Shown: positions 1-7,413 of the stretch, piece after piece
How the letters are laid out: the number at the start of each line of letters is the position of its first letter
Numbering within the stretch: the first letter of the stretch is position 1
Notes under the pieces: model-generated
What the model was told of the DNA's origin: nothing
Seen by the model: the letters and a program-made list of their open reading frames with translations, nothing else
Database searches by the model: none
Assembly (NCBI GenBank): GCA_965658375.1
Contig: CBFHSD010000049.1
Span: 1-15,985 of the forward strand
Direction: 5' to 3'
Length of the DNA stretch: 15,985 bases
Source: CBFHSD01 sp965658375
Lineage (GTDB): Bacteria; Bacteroidota; Bacteroidia; Flavobacteriales_G; Salibacteraceae
Made by a program: the position numbers and the translations under genes

Positions 1-982
1 TGGAGGTGGGCGTACCTATTCTTTTTTATCCATGCCTTCAGCAGCTCGTTCATCCGCCTTGGGCGGTGACTTTATCGCGGTTAGAGACGGAGATGTGAAT
101 TTGGTTTTAGATAATCCTGCCTTACTTGGAGAAGAGACAACCAAGTCTATGGCTTTTTCATATGTAGATCATTTAAGCTCCGTTAAGTCTGGTTATTTAG
201 TCTACGCCAATCAATTTGATGATCATACCTTTTACAGCTTTGGAGTTCAGTTCATGGGCTATGGAAGTTTTGAAGAAACGGATGAGTTTGGGAATGTCTT
301 GGGGGAGTTCAATTCAGGAGAATATGCTTTTGATTTTACCTATACAAAAGAGCTGAACCGCTTGTTCACTGCAGGACTTAGTTCTAAGCTGATTTTTTCA
401 AATATCGCTAGTTATTCTAGCATTGGTTTAGCGTTTGATGTAGGGTTTCATTATATGAGCGAGGCTGAACTGTTTCAAGCAGGGTTAACAGTAAATAATG
501 TAGGAACTCAAATCACCACCTACACCAACAATACAAGAGAAAAACTCCCATTTGAAATTCAACTCGCGGCTGCCTATAAATTGCCCAAAGCTCCAATTCG
601 TTTTTACCTTTTAGCTTCCAACTTACAACAGTGGGATTTAAGCTATCCGGCAAGCCTAAATAATGCACCTAGCATTTCACCTGATGGAAGCTTACAAACA
701 AGCGAGGGCACAGCAGGATTTGGTGATAATTTGTTTAGACATACCGTAATAGGAGCTGAATTATTGATGAGTGAGAAATTTAAACTTCGCTTAGCTTATA
801 ATCATCAAAGGGCAAAAGAAATGCAATTGATAGCAGGTTCTGGTCTTAGCGGATTTTCATTTGGATTAGGAATGAAAATTAAGAAGTTTTATTTCGACTA
901 TGCTGTATCTACCTATTTTACTGGAAAAGCTTCCAATACATTTACCCTAAGTACGAATTTGAGTACTTGGAAAAAGAATTGA
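1..982 (+). CDS. porQ: Type IX secretion system outer-membrane protein PorQ (5'-truncated by window edge)
   Basis: The reading frame is open to the window edge. Codons from base 2 read GGGRTYSFLSMPSAARSSALGG, which matches the conserved N-terminal region of mature PorQ, so the ATG at 32 is internal and the true start and signal peptide lie outside the window. The rest is an alternating aromatic/glycine-rich pattern typical of an outer-membrane beta barrel of the PorV/PorQ kind, with about 327 residues visible. PorQ is known as part of the T9SS cell-surface attachment complex with PorU, PorV and PorZ, which processes cargo carrying C-terminal signals and anchors it to the surface. The stop is followed after 4 nt by cmk; porQ next to cmk is a recurring arrangement in Bacteroidota. 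No protein with a recognisable T9SS C-terminal signal was seen in this window. Confidence 0.85.
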   Translation, partial: GGGRTYSFLSMPSAARSSALGGDFIAVRDGDVNLVLDNPALLGEETTKSMAFSYVDHLSSVKSGYLVYANQFDDHTFYSFGVQFMGYGSFEETDEFGNVLGEFNSGEYAFDFTYTKELNRLFTAGLSSKLIFSNIASYSSIGLAFDVGFHYMSEAELFQAGLTVNNVGTQITTYTNNTREKLPFEIQLAAAYKLPKAPIRFYLLASNLQQWDLSYPASLNNAPSISPDGSLQTSEGTAGFGDNLFRHTVIGAELLMSEKFKLRLAYNHQRAKEMQLIAGSGLSGFSFGLGMKIKKFYFDYAVSTYFTGKASNTFTLSTNLSTWKKN

Positions 983-986
983 CACT

Positions 987-1658
987 GTGATCAACATTGC
1001 GATAGACGGCTACTCATCTTGTGGCAAAAGCACCATGGCTAAGGGCTTAGCAAAAGAACTCTCATACATATATATAGATACAGGAGCAATGTATAGGAGC
1101 ATCGCTTTATTCGCATTGAGAGAAAACCTATTTGAATTGGGACTAGAGAAACTGATCGAAAGACTACCTGAGATTTCCGTGACTTTTGGTTTAAACCCGA
1201 ATACAGAAAAAATTGAAGTTCAATTAAATGGAGAGTGGGTAGAGCAGCACATTCGAACAATGGAAGTGTCTGGAAAAGTCAGTGAAGTAGCGGCCATTCC
1301 TCATGTGCGCAAGAAACTAGTCGAATTGCAGCAAAGGATGGGTGAAGACAAAGGCGTGGTAATGGATGGAAGAGACATAGGCACAGTAGTTTTCCCGAGC
1401 GCAGAATTGAAGGTGTTTATGACTGCTTCTCCAGAGATTCGCGCCCAGCGCAGATTTGATGAACTGCAGGCTAAAGGAGATAAAGTATCATTAGAAGATG
1501 TAAAGGAAAACTTGAAGCATAGAGACTATGTAGATACCCACAGGGAAGCCGATCCCTTGAGGCAGGCAGAAGATGCCGTAGTTATTGATAACTCGAATTT
1601 AACTCCCTTAGATCAGCTTACTAAAGCAATACAATTGGCTAAAGAAAGAGGAGCTTAA
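987..1658 (+). CDS. cmk: (d)CMP kinase
   Basis: Cytidylate kinase phosphorylates CMP and dCMP with ATP to CDP and dCDP in the cytoplasm, serving pyrimidine salvage and nucleotide supply. The 223-residue product has the usual family length. Residues 8-16 (GYSSCGKST) form the P-loop, IDTGAMYRSIA is the conserved segment after it, VVMDGRDIGTVVFP is the CMP-binding region, and the C-terminal part carries R-rich lid residues and DPLRQAEDAVVIDNS. The start is GTG at 987, 4 nt after the porQ stop, which puts the conserved hydrophobic strand MINIAIDG directly at the N-terminus. The very short gap suggests co-transcription and perhaps translational coupling with porQ. No terminator is obvious after the stop; the rpsA promoter follows within 30 nt. 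Confidence 0.96.
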   Translation: MINIAIDGYSSCGKSTMAKGLAKELSYIYIDTGAMYRSIALFALRENLFELGLEKLIERLPEISVTFGLNPNTEKIEVQLNGEWVEQHIRTMEVSGKVSEVAAIPHVRKKLVELQQRMGEDKGVVMDGRDIGTVVFPSAELKVFMTASPEIRAQRRFDELQAKGDKVSLEDVKENLKHRDYVDTHREADPLRQAEDAVVIDNSNLTPLDQLTKAIQLAKERGA

Positions 1659-1686
1659 AAAGACCCTTAGTATTTCTTCTCAACTT

Positions 1687-1717
1687 TTTGATTTTCAGAA
1701 TGGATTAGCTACTTTTG
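1687..1717 (+). promoter_or_regulatory. Promoter of rpsA (Bacteroidota type)
   Basis: A TTTG at 1687-1690 and TACTTTTG at 1710-1717 match the Bacteroidota housekeeping sigma consensus TTTG / TAnnTTTG, with 19 nt between them. Transcription would begin near 1722-1725, giving a 5' leader of roughly 86-90 nt before the rpsA ATG. This is a consensus match only; the start site is inferred. Confidence 0.75.
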
Positions 1718-1738
1718 CAGCCCAAAATTTTTTTGGAA

Positions 1739-1791
1739 CCTGTTTCCGGTGGCAGGCAGTACAACATTCTTACACTTACCGGGGAGTGTAA
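1739..1791 (+). promoter_or_regulatory. Candidate structured leader RNA of rpsA (two hairpins with complementary loops)
   Basis: Hairpin 1 pairs CCTG (1739-1742) with CAGG (1753-1756) around a 10-nt loop. Hairpin 2 pairs TTACACT (1770-1776) with AGTGTAA (1785-1791) around an 8-nt loop. The loop of hairpin 1 (CCGGT, 1746-1750) is complementary to the loop of hairpin 2 (ACCGG, 1778-1782). With G-U pairs the match extends over 1744-1751 against all eight loop bases 1777-1784. Such loop-loop pairing would fit a protein-binding or translation-controlling leader. S1 is known to regulate its own synthesis in E. coli; autoregulation here is inference. The base complementarity is seen directly, but the fold is not tested. 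Confidence 0.5.
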
Positions 1792-1810
1792 TACAATTTA
1801 AAACGCCTTT

Positions 1811-3733
1811 ATGGCTGAAGAAACAAAAAAAGCTGCTGAAGAAGTAGCACAAAACGAGGCAGTTGAGACTACTGCTGAGGCCACACCATCAACCGAAACT
1901 GTAGAAGAGACTCCAAAGGCAGAGAATAAGCCTATAGACTACAAAACAGTTGAACCTTTAGCGGATTTTGATTGGGATTCTCTGGGTAAAACCAAAGTCA
2001 TTTACCAAGATGAAGCTCAAGCTGAAATGGAATCTGCCTATGGCGCAACATTAACTTCTATCGTAGCTCACGAAGTGGTAGAAGGCGCTATTGTTGCCAT
2101 CAACAAGAAAGAGGCAGTTGTAAATATCGGGTACAAGTCAGAAGGAATCGTTTCTTCTACTGAATTCCGTTACAATCCAGACATTAAAATTGGTGATAAA
2201 GTTGAGGTTTACGTAGAATCTCAAGAAGATAAAGATGGCCAATTAATCATCTCACACAAAAAGGCCCGTACCTTAAAGGCATGGGATAATGTGAATGATG
2301 CGATGACGAATGATACTATTGTACAAGGACACATCAAGTGCCGTACAAAAGGTGGTCTTATTGTAGACGTATTTGGTCTTGAAGCATTCTTACCAGGTTC
2401 TCAAATTGACGTGAAACCAATTCGCGATTACGATCAGTTTGTAGGTAAGAACATGGAATTCAAAGTGGTTAAAATCAACCAAGAATTCAAAAACGTTGTA
2501 GTTTCTCACAAAGCACTTATAGAAGCAGAGATTGAAGCTCAAAAAGCTGAAATCATGAAGAACCTTGAAAAAGGTCAGGTTCTAGAAGGTACAGTGAAAA
2601 ACATTACTTCTTACGGTGTATTCATCGATCTTGGTGGTGTAGATGGTCTTATACACATTACAGACCTTAGCTGGGGTAGAATCAATCACCCAGAAGAAGT
2701 TGTTCAATTGGATCAAAAGCTACAGGTAGTTATCTTAGACTTTGATGATGACAAGAAGCGTATTGCTCTTGGTCTTAAACAATTGGATAAACATCCATGG
2801 GATAGCTTAGACACCGAATTGAAAGTTGGTGATAAAGTGAATGGTAAAGTTGTTGTATTGGCAGACTACGGAGCATTTGTAGAGATTACTCCAGGAGTTG
2901 AAGGTTTGATTCACGTGAGTGAAATGAGCTGGAGCCAACACTTACGCACAGCTGGTGAGTTCTTTAAAGTAGGAGATGAGGTTGAAGCGGTAATCATGAC
3001 ACTAGATCGTGAAGAACGTAAAATGTCACTTTCTTCTCGCAGACTTCACCCAGATCCATGGGAAAACATCGAAAGCAAGTATCCAGTTGAGCACCGTCAT
3101 AAAGGAAAAATCACAAACCTTTCTAACTTCGGAGTATTCGTTGAGTTAGAAGAAGGAATTGATGGTTTGATCCATATTTCTGACTTGAGCTGGAACAAGA
3201 AATTCAATCACCCAAGTGAATTCTGTAAAGCTGGTGATGACATGGAAGTTGTTGTTCTAGAAATAGACAAAGACAACAGAAGACTTTCTTTAGGTCACAA
3301 ACAGCTTGAAGAGAATCCATGGGATGTTTTCGAATCTGTATTTACAATGGGCTCAGTGCATGAAGGTACTGTGTTAAACAAGAATGATAAAGGTTTCATC
3401 GTTGCACTTCCTTACGGAATTGAAGGATTCTGTCCTGCAAGACATGCAACAAAAGAAGATGGAAACAAATTGGCAATTGATGACAAGCTTCAATTTGAAG
3501 TATTGGAATTCAATAAAGACGCTAAGAAAATCATTGTTTCTCATGGTAAATTGCACCAAGATGCATTGAAAGCTGAAGAAACTAAAGAGCGCAAGCAACG
3601 TGCGGTTCAAGGAAAAGCAACGAGATCTGCTGTTCGTAACCTAAACGATAAACAAGAGAAATCAACTCTTGGTGATCTTGATGCTCTTTCTACATTGAAA
3701 GCTAAAATGGAAGAAGACGAGAAAGGAGAGTAA
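1811..3733 (+). CDS. rpsA: 30S ribosomal protein S1
   Basis: S1 binds mRNA and helps its engagement with the 30S subunit. The 640-residue product begins with an acidic, Ala/Glu/Thr-rich stretch (about 1-45). Six S1 (OB-fold) repeats follow at about 88-150, 168-234, 255-324, 340-411, 427-498 and 514-579. Repeats 3-5 are the most canonical, with YGVFIDL, GLIHITDLSW and equivalents. Repeats 1, 2 and 6 are diverged, as in other S1 proteins. A charged Lys/Glu-rich tail ends the protein. The ATG at 1811 has no Shine-Dalgarno sequence in front of it; the only purine-rich run (1781-1786) is too far away and lies in hairpin 2 of the leader. This fits the phylum, where SD sequences are rarely used. Its own promoter, leader and terminator make it a monocistronic unit. 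Confidence 0.97.
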   Translation: MAEETKKAAEEVAQNEAVETTAEATPSTETVEETPKAENKPIDYKTVEPLADFDWDSLGKTKVIYQDEAQAEMESAYGATLTSIVAHEVVEGAIVAINKKEAVVNIGYKSEGIVSSTEFRYNPDIKIGDKVEVYVESQEDKDGQLIISHKKARTLKAWDNVNDAMTNDTIVQGHIKCRTKGGLIVDVFGLEAFLPGSQIDVKPIRDYDQFVGKNMEFKVVKINQEFKNVVVSHKALIEAEIEAQKAEIMKNLEKGQVLEGTVKNITSYGVFIDLGGVDGLIHITDLSWGRINHPEEVVQLDQKLQVVILDFDDDKKRIALGLKQLDKHPWDSLDTELKVGDKVNGKVVVLADYGAFVEITPGVEGLIHVSEMSWSQHLRTAGEFFKVGDEVEAVIMTLDREERKMSLSSRRLHPDPWENIESKYPVEHRHKGKITNLSNFGVFVELEEGIDGLIHISDLSWNKKFNHPSEFCKAGDDMEVVVLEIDKDNRRLSLGHKQLEENPWDVFESVFTMGSVHEGTVLNKNDKGFIVALPYGIEGFCPARHATKEDGNKLAIDDKLQFEVLEFNKDAKKIIVSHGKLHQDALKAEETKERKQRAVQGKATRSAVRNLNDKQEKSTLGDLDALSTLKAKMEEDEKGE

Positions 3734-3754
3734 TCACCTTTTTATAACACATAT

Positions 3755-3789
3755 AAAGGGATTGAACTTCATGTTCAGTCCCTTTTTTT
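3755..3789 (+). terminator. Intrinsic terminator after rpsA
   Basis: A 13-bp stem (3755-3767 with 3773-3785, one T-G wobble) encloses the 5-nt loop TTCAT and runs into seven T residues at 3783-3789, with another T run soon after. It lies 22 nt past the rpsA stop codon and is a textbook Rho-independent terminator. Confidence 0.92.
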
Positions 3790-3848
3790 ATGTCTTTTTG
3801 GGTGAGCCGCTTGTCACATTCGGTTAAACCTAAAGCTTATGCTGGGTC

Positions 3849-3856
3849 TAGCTTTG
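3849..3856 (+). promoter_or_regulatory. -7 promoter element before the small gene at 3875
   Basis: TAGCTTTG matches TAnnTTTG exactly and lies 18 nt upstream of the ATG at 3875. No clear TTTG is found at the expected distance upstream. The element is half of a 6-bp inverted repeat, AAAGCT (3832-3837) and AGCTTT (3850-3855), that could be an operator; this part is speculative. Confidence 0.5.
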
Positions 3857-3874
3857 TTTCATAATTAGAAAGTT

Positions 3875-4169
3875 ATGAGCCCTTTACAAATGAGAGATGC
3901 AGTGAACGAAGAATTGCTGCCAGAAAATGATGTCAGAGTTGAGTTTGTTCTCGATACGATGTTGTCTATGTATCTGGATAATGATGCAATTGTAAAATCA
4001 ACAAATCAGCTCAAACAGCTTGGAATACAATTGGGCCTTGGTGCAACAGGTATGCTATTTAATTGACCAGGTAACACGTAAAATCGCTTTTCAGGCCAAT
4101 TTGGATCAGCAGCTAATTCAATGGCTCGAAAATGACCTGAAGGTCGTAGATAACATAATCTGTGCTTGA
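3875..4169 (+). pseudogene. Small uncharacterised protein gene, apparently frameshifted near 4031-4037
   Basis: I do not recognise the family. The ATG at 3875 opens a 63-codon frame that ends at 4066. Up to about residue 52 it reads like a real, soluble, helical protein (LPENDVRVEFVLDTMLSMYL, then a short Lys/Gln-rich segment). It then turns into a Gly-rich tail of low plausibility. From 4035 the next frame continues with protein-like, helix-forming sequence (VQQVCYLIDQVTRKIAFQAN, then QQLIQWLENDL) to a TGA at 4167-4169. Removing one G from the GGG at 4033-4035 joins the two halves into a protein of about 97 residues. This could be a recent inactivating indel, a sequencing or assembly error, or a +1 frameshift in translation. 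The last 57 bp run antisense to the end of the glycosyltransferase gene. A terminator precedes the gene and a -7 element lies in front of the ATG. Confidence 0.6.
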
Positions 4170-5525
4170 GTAAATAGGAGGTGCATCAATGGTGAGCGTT
4201 TTGGTCTTATGTTTATCCTCTACATAATACTTTGCACCTTTTTCGTAGCACGCTTTTAAATCTTTTACTTCTAGGGTGCCAGCATCCAGACTCCATCCTT
4301 TTCTATGTGCGAAATACATATCTGTGTGCGATAGGCCCCCATTAATGATAATAAGGTCTTGCCCTGGAATCTCTTGTTGAAGCAGGAGTTCTAAATTGAG
4401 TTTATATGCATTTTTAGAATTGATGAAAAAGTCGTGTTGTTGGTTCGCGATACCTTCTCCTATAATGATCAAAAGAATCAACCACTTCCATCTAAACGTA
4501 ATATTTTGAATTCCAATACCAGCTATGAAGGCCATGACCGGAACAAAAGGGATCACATAATAATTGTGCAAAGGAAAAACACTACCCGTCTTAATAATGA
4601 ATGCAAAAAAGATGAGGGTAACAACACCAAGACTCAGTTTCAGCGCTTTGCTCTTCTGTTTCCAAAGGAAGAAGGTTCCAACAAGTAAAAAGGCGAATGC
4701 CGCGAACGATAGAAAAGCAGAGAAATAAAACTTCTCTAAAACCAAATTCCATAATGGAAGTATTTCTTGGATTCCCTCACTGAATGATTTTGGGAAGTAG
4801 AGCTGGAAACGGTAAGTTTTTAATAGGGATGGCACCCAGAAGAAATACCAAGTAAAGGTAAGAATGACTGAAAGAGTGGCTGCTGAATACAAAGCAATGA
4901 CTCTTTTTGGCTTTTGTTTGAAAAAGAACAAGTAGTAGATAAGTCCTGAATAGATGGCAAGAGAAGGTATTTTACTCAGTAAGCCTAGTGCGCTAAAAAG
5001 AAAGAAGCCGATGAGGTGCAGCCATTTGCCTTTTACGAAATAGAGGTAAGAGAAATATAAGGCAAGCAAAATCAAAGAGACACTGAACGTGTCGGGCATT
5101 ATTTTGCGGGTGAAACAAAAGAAGATAGACACAGAAAGGATTACAGCAGAATAAACAGCTGTTTCCTTATGAATGGTTTTCCGAATCAGTTCATAAAAGG
5201 CCCAAATCCCGACACTTGAGACTACGAGATTGATCAATCTACCATACCAATGTTCATAGCCAAAGGCTGCACTCATAAGGTAGATAAGGAAGTTGAAGAT
5301 TGGAAATTCTGAACCTAAAATGCCTGTTAAATCACCAGCAATATCAACTCTAGGGAAGAATAAGTTAGGATCTACTTCAAGAAAGTTTCGAGCAATGGAG
5401 GCAGTTAAACTTTGTCTCCAGTTGTGACCCGTTTCGAGTGGAGGATTCGTAATGCCAAAGAGCCGGATGATAAATAGAAATCCAAGCCAGATTTGAATTT
5501 TGAATTTCTCTACGAGTGTTTTCAT
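4113..5525 (-). CDS. GT-C type membrane glycosyltransferase (ArnT/PMT-like, GT39-related)
   Basis: The 470-residue product is an integral membrane protein with about ten or more hydrophobic helices over residues 1-355, followed by a soluble C-terminal domain of about 110 residues. This layout, with a conserved polar loop right after the first helix, is that of the GT-C glycosyltransferases that use polyprenyl-phosphate sugars to modify proteins or lipids on the outer face of the inner membrane. In this loop (about residues 27-47) I see E31, H34 and WRQ at 36-38, rather than the Asp-Glu pair typical of PMT/ArnT proteins. The substrate is therefore uncertain. The ATG at 5525 overlaps the TGA of the MFS gene upstream (ATGA, 5522-5525), so the two are translated from one message. 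The 3' end overlaps the small plus-strand gene by 57 bp with no terminator between them. Confidence 0.75.
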   Translation of the reverse strand: MKTLVEKFKIQIWLGFLFIIRLFGITNPPLETGHNWRQSLTASIARNFLEVDPNLFFPRVDIAGDLTGILGSEFPIFNFLIYLMSAAFGYEHWYGRLINLVVSSVGIWAFYELIRKTIHKETAVYSAVILSVSIFFCFTRKIMPDTFSVSLILLALYFSYLYFVKGKWLHLIGFFLFSALGLLSKIPSLAIYSGLIYYLFFFKQKPKRVIALYSAATLSVILTFTWYFFWVPSLLKTYRFQLYFPKSFSEGIQEILPLWNLVLEKFYFSAFLSFAAFAFLLVGTFFLWKQKSKALKLSLGVVTLIFFAFIIKTGSVFPLHNYYVIPFVPVMAFIAGIGIQNITFRWKWLILLIIIGEGIANQQHDFFINSKNAYKLNLELLLQQEIPGQDLIIINGGLSHTDMYFAHRKGWSLDAGTLEVKDLKACYEKGAKYYVEDKHKTKTLTIDAPPIYSSTDYVIYDLQVIFEPLN

Positions 5526-6688
5526 TTCGATTGCCTAACCGCTAATGGCGAAAATAGCATAAGAAAAGACAACACTGACAAAACACCCGCGCTTAGAAAT
5601 GCATAAGGGAAATGGCTACTTTGGTTGTTATAGATTGAGGCCATAGAAATAGCACCAATGCCTATTCCTATCTCAAGCGCAATGTATAAAGTGGCCATGG
5701 CTCTTCCTCTATGCGATTCATCAGATAAGTCAACGGTCCAGGCAAAAACAGTAGGGCTGTTGATGCCAACTCCTAAACCATAGAGAATAGCACTGTTTAC
5801 AAAGCCTACAATAGAGGTAGTTTGTGAAAGCGTAATGAGCGCAATTATGATTATGAAAGCTGCTATTTTCAGGAGTTTAACTCTCCCGATTTTATCTGAA
5901 AGTTTTCCGGCAATTACCCGAACGAATAAGGAGGAAAAAACGAAAATAGTGTAGAATAATCCGCGATTACCTAGCTCAAGATGGTCTGTGAAATCCGGAA
6001 TAATGGTAAGAATTCCACCAAAAGAATAAGTGCTTAGCAAGAAATAAAGAGCGGGAGCTGCCACCTGTGGTTCAAAAACATCTCGCAAAGCAATGCGCAT
6101 ATTTTTTCTATTTGGTCTCTGCGGGTTAGGGAGGGTTTCCTTCATATTCACAATTACAATAAGTGATAGAAAAGCCAATATGCTAGATGAATAAAACAAG
6201 GCGTCTAGCCCGAGAGATTCGGAAATAAAAGGGCCAATAGAAGGGCCTAGCGCGAAACCAGTGCTCGTAAAAACTCCCAAAACGCCCATTGCGCTTCCTC
6301 TTTTTTCTTTAGGAATAATGTCTGCAATGTAGGCCGAGAGTCCGGTGGGGTTAAAGCCGGTAGATGCTCCATGAATGAAACGGATGAGTAAAAAAGCGAA
6401 AACAGATGAGAATAAAGGATACAAAAAGCCGCTTCCTATACCTACTACTGCACCAATAATCATAACTGGTTTTCTTCCCATTACATCGGCTAACTTTCCG
6501 CTAATTGGTCTGGAAAGCATTGCCATTACAGTGAAAAGGGATATGATCAACCCTTTGTATTCCTCACCGCCTAAGCTTGTTAGATAAGCAGGCAATTCTG
6601 GAATAATCATATTAAAGCTAGAGAAGAACAACAAAGTGCTCAAACACAAAAGCCAGAATTGACTGGTGTATCCCAAGAATTGATTCAT
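5522..6688 (-). CDS. MFS transporter (drug:H+ antiporter-like)
   Basis: This is a 388-residue major facilitator with about twelve transmembrane helices, the usual length. MFS motif A (GKLADVMGRK, residues 64-73) lies between helices 2 and 3, and a second copy (GKLSDKIGR) lies in the C-terminal half. Helix 5 carries FALGPSIGP, resembling motif C of proton-coupled exporters, so export of a small molecule is the best guess; the substrate cannot be read from the sequence. I chose the ATG at 6688 (MNQFLGYTSQFW), which starts just before helix 1. An upstream in-frame start at 6724 would add a charged 12-residue extension with no support. The gene overlaps the glycosyltransferase by 4 bp. It is divergent from the hydrolase gene, with 62 nt between the chosen starts; I found no convincing promoter there. 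Confidence 0.88.
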   Translation of the reverse strand: MNQFLGYTSQFWLLCLSTLLFFSSFNMIIPELPAYLTSLGGEEYKGLIISLFTVMAMLSRPISGKLADVMGRKPVMIIGAVVGIGSGFLYPLFSSVFAFLLIRFIHGASTGFNPTGLSAYIADIIPKEKRGSAMGVLGVFTSTGFALGPSIGPFISESLGLDALFYSSSILAFLSLIVIVNMKETLPNPQRPNRKNMRIALRDVFEPQVAAPALYFLLSTYSFGGILTIIPDFTDHLELGNRGLFYTIFVFSSLFVRVIAGKLSDKIGRVKLLKIAAFIIIIALITLSQTTSIVGFVNSAILYGLGVGINSPTVFAWTVDLSDESHRGRAMATLYIALEIGIGIGAISMASIYNNQSSHFPYAFLSAGVLSVLSFLMLFSPLAVRQSK

Positions 6689-6750
6689 TGCGCAAAAGTC
6701 GTACTTTGTTCTTGTTCTTTTCACCTTTGATCTTTAATCTTTTGGCTATT

Positions 6751-7404
6751 TTGAAAACCTCAGAGCACACATTTAAAACAGAGAAAACAGCACGCTATTA
6801 CGTACAAGGTCACCTCAATTCAGAGACCCAATACCTTTGGATTGTACTGCATGGTTATGGGCTTCATCCCAAGCATTTTGTAAAAAAGTTTGAACTGCGT
6901 CATCCGGAAAAACACTGTGTTGTTGCTCCAGAAGGTTTAAGTAGGTTTTACCAAAAAGGTTTTGGTGGCAGAGTAGGAGCAAGTTGGATGACCAGTGATG
7001 GGCGATTGGATGATATTGCCGACAATATGAATTACCTATCTCAATTGTATGAGAGTTTGCACTCTAAAGCACCTTATGCAAAGCTCATTGTTTTAGGGTT
7101 CTCCCAAGGTTCTCCCACAGCATGCAGGTGGTTAGTCAATGCGTTTCAAGGAGTGGCACACCGCTTAATTATTTGGGCTTCAGATATTCCCGAAGATGTG
7201 ATGACAGCAGAAGGAGTGCAGAAATTGAACGCCTTAGATGTTTCTATTTTTATTGGAGATAATGATCTCTTCATTAGTGAAGAACGTAAAAGACAATTCT
7301 TAGATTTGGTGCAACAACATCAAGTGAAATATACTTTATACGAGTATCAAGGAGAACACCGTGTTTACCCTGAACTGCTTAGAGAGTTTGTTGAAACATG
7401 GTAA
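6751..7404 (+). CDS. Alpha/beta hydrolase (phospholipase/carboxylesterase-like)
   Basis: The 217-residue protein has the layout of the small cytoplasmic carboxylesterase/phospholipase branch of alpha/beta hydrolases. The oxyanion-side segment is VLHGYG, the nucleophile elbow is GFSQG with S118, the acid is D172 in GDNDLF, and the base is H203 in GEHRVY. All three catalytic residues are in the expected order and spacing, so it should be an active esterase, though the substrate is unknown. There is no ATG near the N-terminus. I chose TTG at 6751 because it gives a start (KTSEHTFKTEKTARYYV) directly before the first beta strand; TTG codons at 6688 and 6742 are less likely, the first adding a hydrophobic, unsupported extension. 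The next gene starts 9 nt downstream, so the two probably form an operon. Confidence 0.82.
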   Translation: MKTSEHTFKTEKTARYYVQGHLNSETQYLWIVLHGYGLHPKHFVKKFELRHPEKHCVVAPEGLSRFYQKGFGGRVGASWMTSDGRLDDIADNMNYLSQLYESLHSKAPYAKLIVLGFSQGSPTACRWLVNAFQGVAHRLIIWASDIPEDVMTAEGVQKLNALDVSIFIGDNDLFISEERKRQFLDLVQQHQVKYTLYEYQGEHRVYPELLREFVETW

Positions 7405-7413
7405 AATAGATTT

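Noticed and set aside
32..34. ATG at 32 as the start of porQ
   Set aside because: The upstream in-frame codons to the window edge encode the conserved GGGRTYSFL segment, so this Met is internal.
3374..3610. Open frames on both strands inside the 3' part of rpsA
   Set aside because: They overlap S1 repeat 6, which is clearly the coding frame; the translations are low in complexity and have no motif.
3832..3855. Inverted repeat AAAGCT / AGCTTT around the -7 element
   Set aside because: Only 6 bp in A+T-rich DNA with a 12-nt spacer; easily found by chance, so not listed as an operator.
6688..6750. TTG at 6688 as start of the hydrolase, giving a hydrophobic N-terminal extension that looks like a signal peptide
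   Set aside because: The extension overlaps the start codon of the divergent MFS gene and the core fold begins after 6751; TTG at 6751 gives the expected family length.
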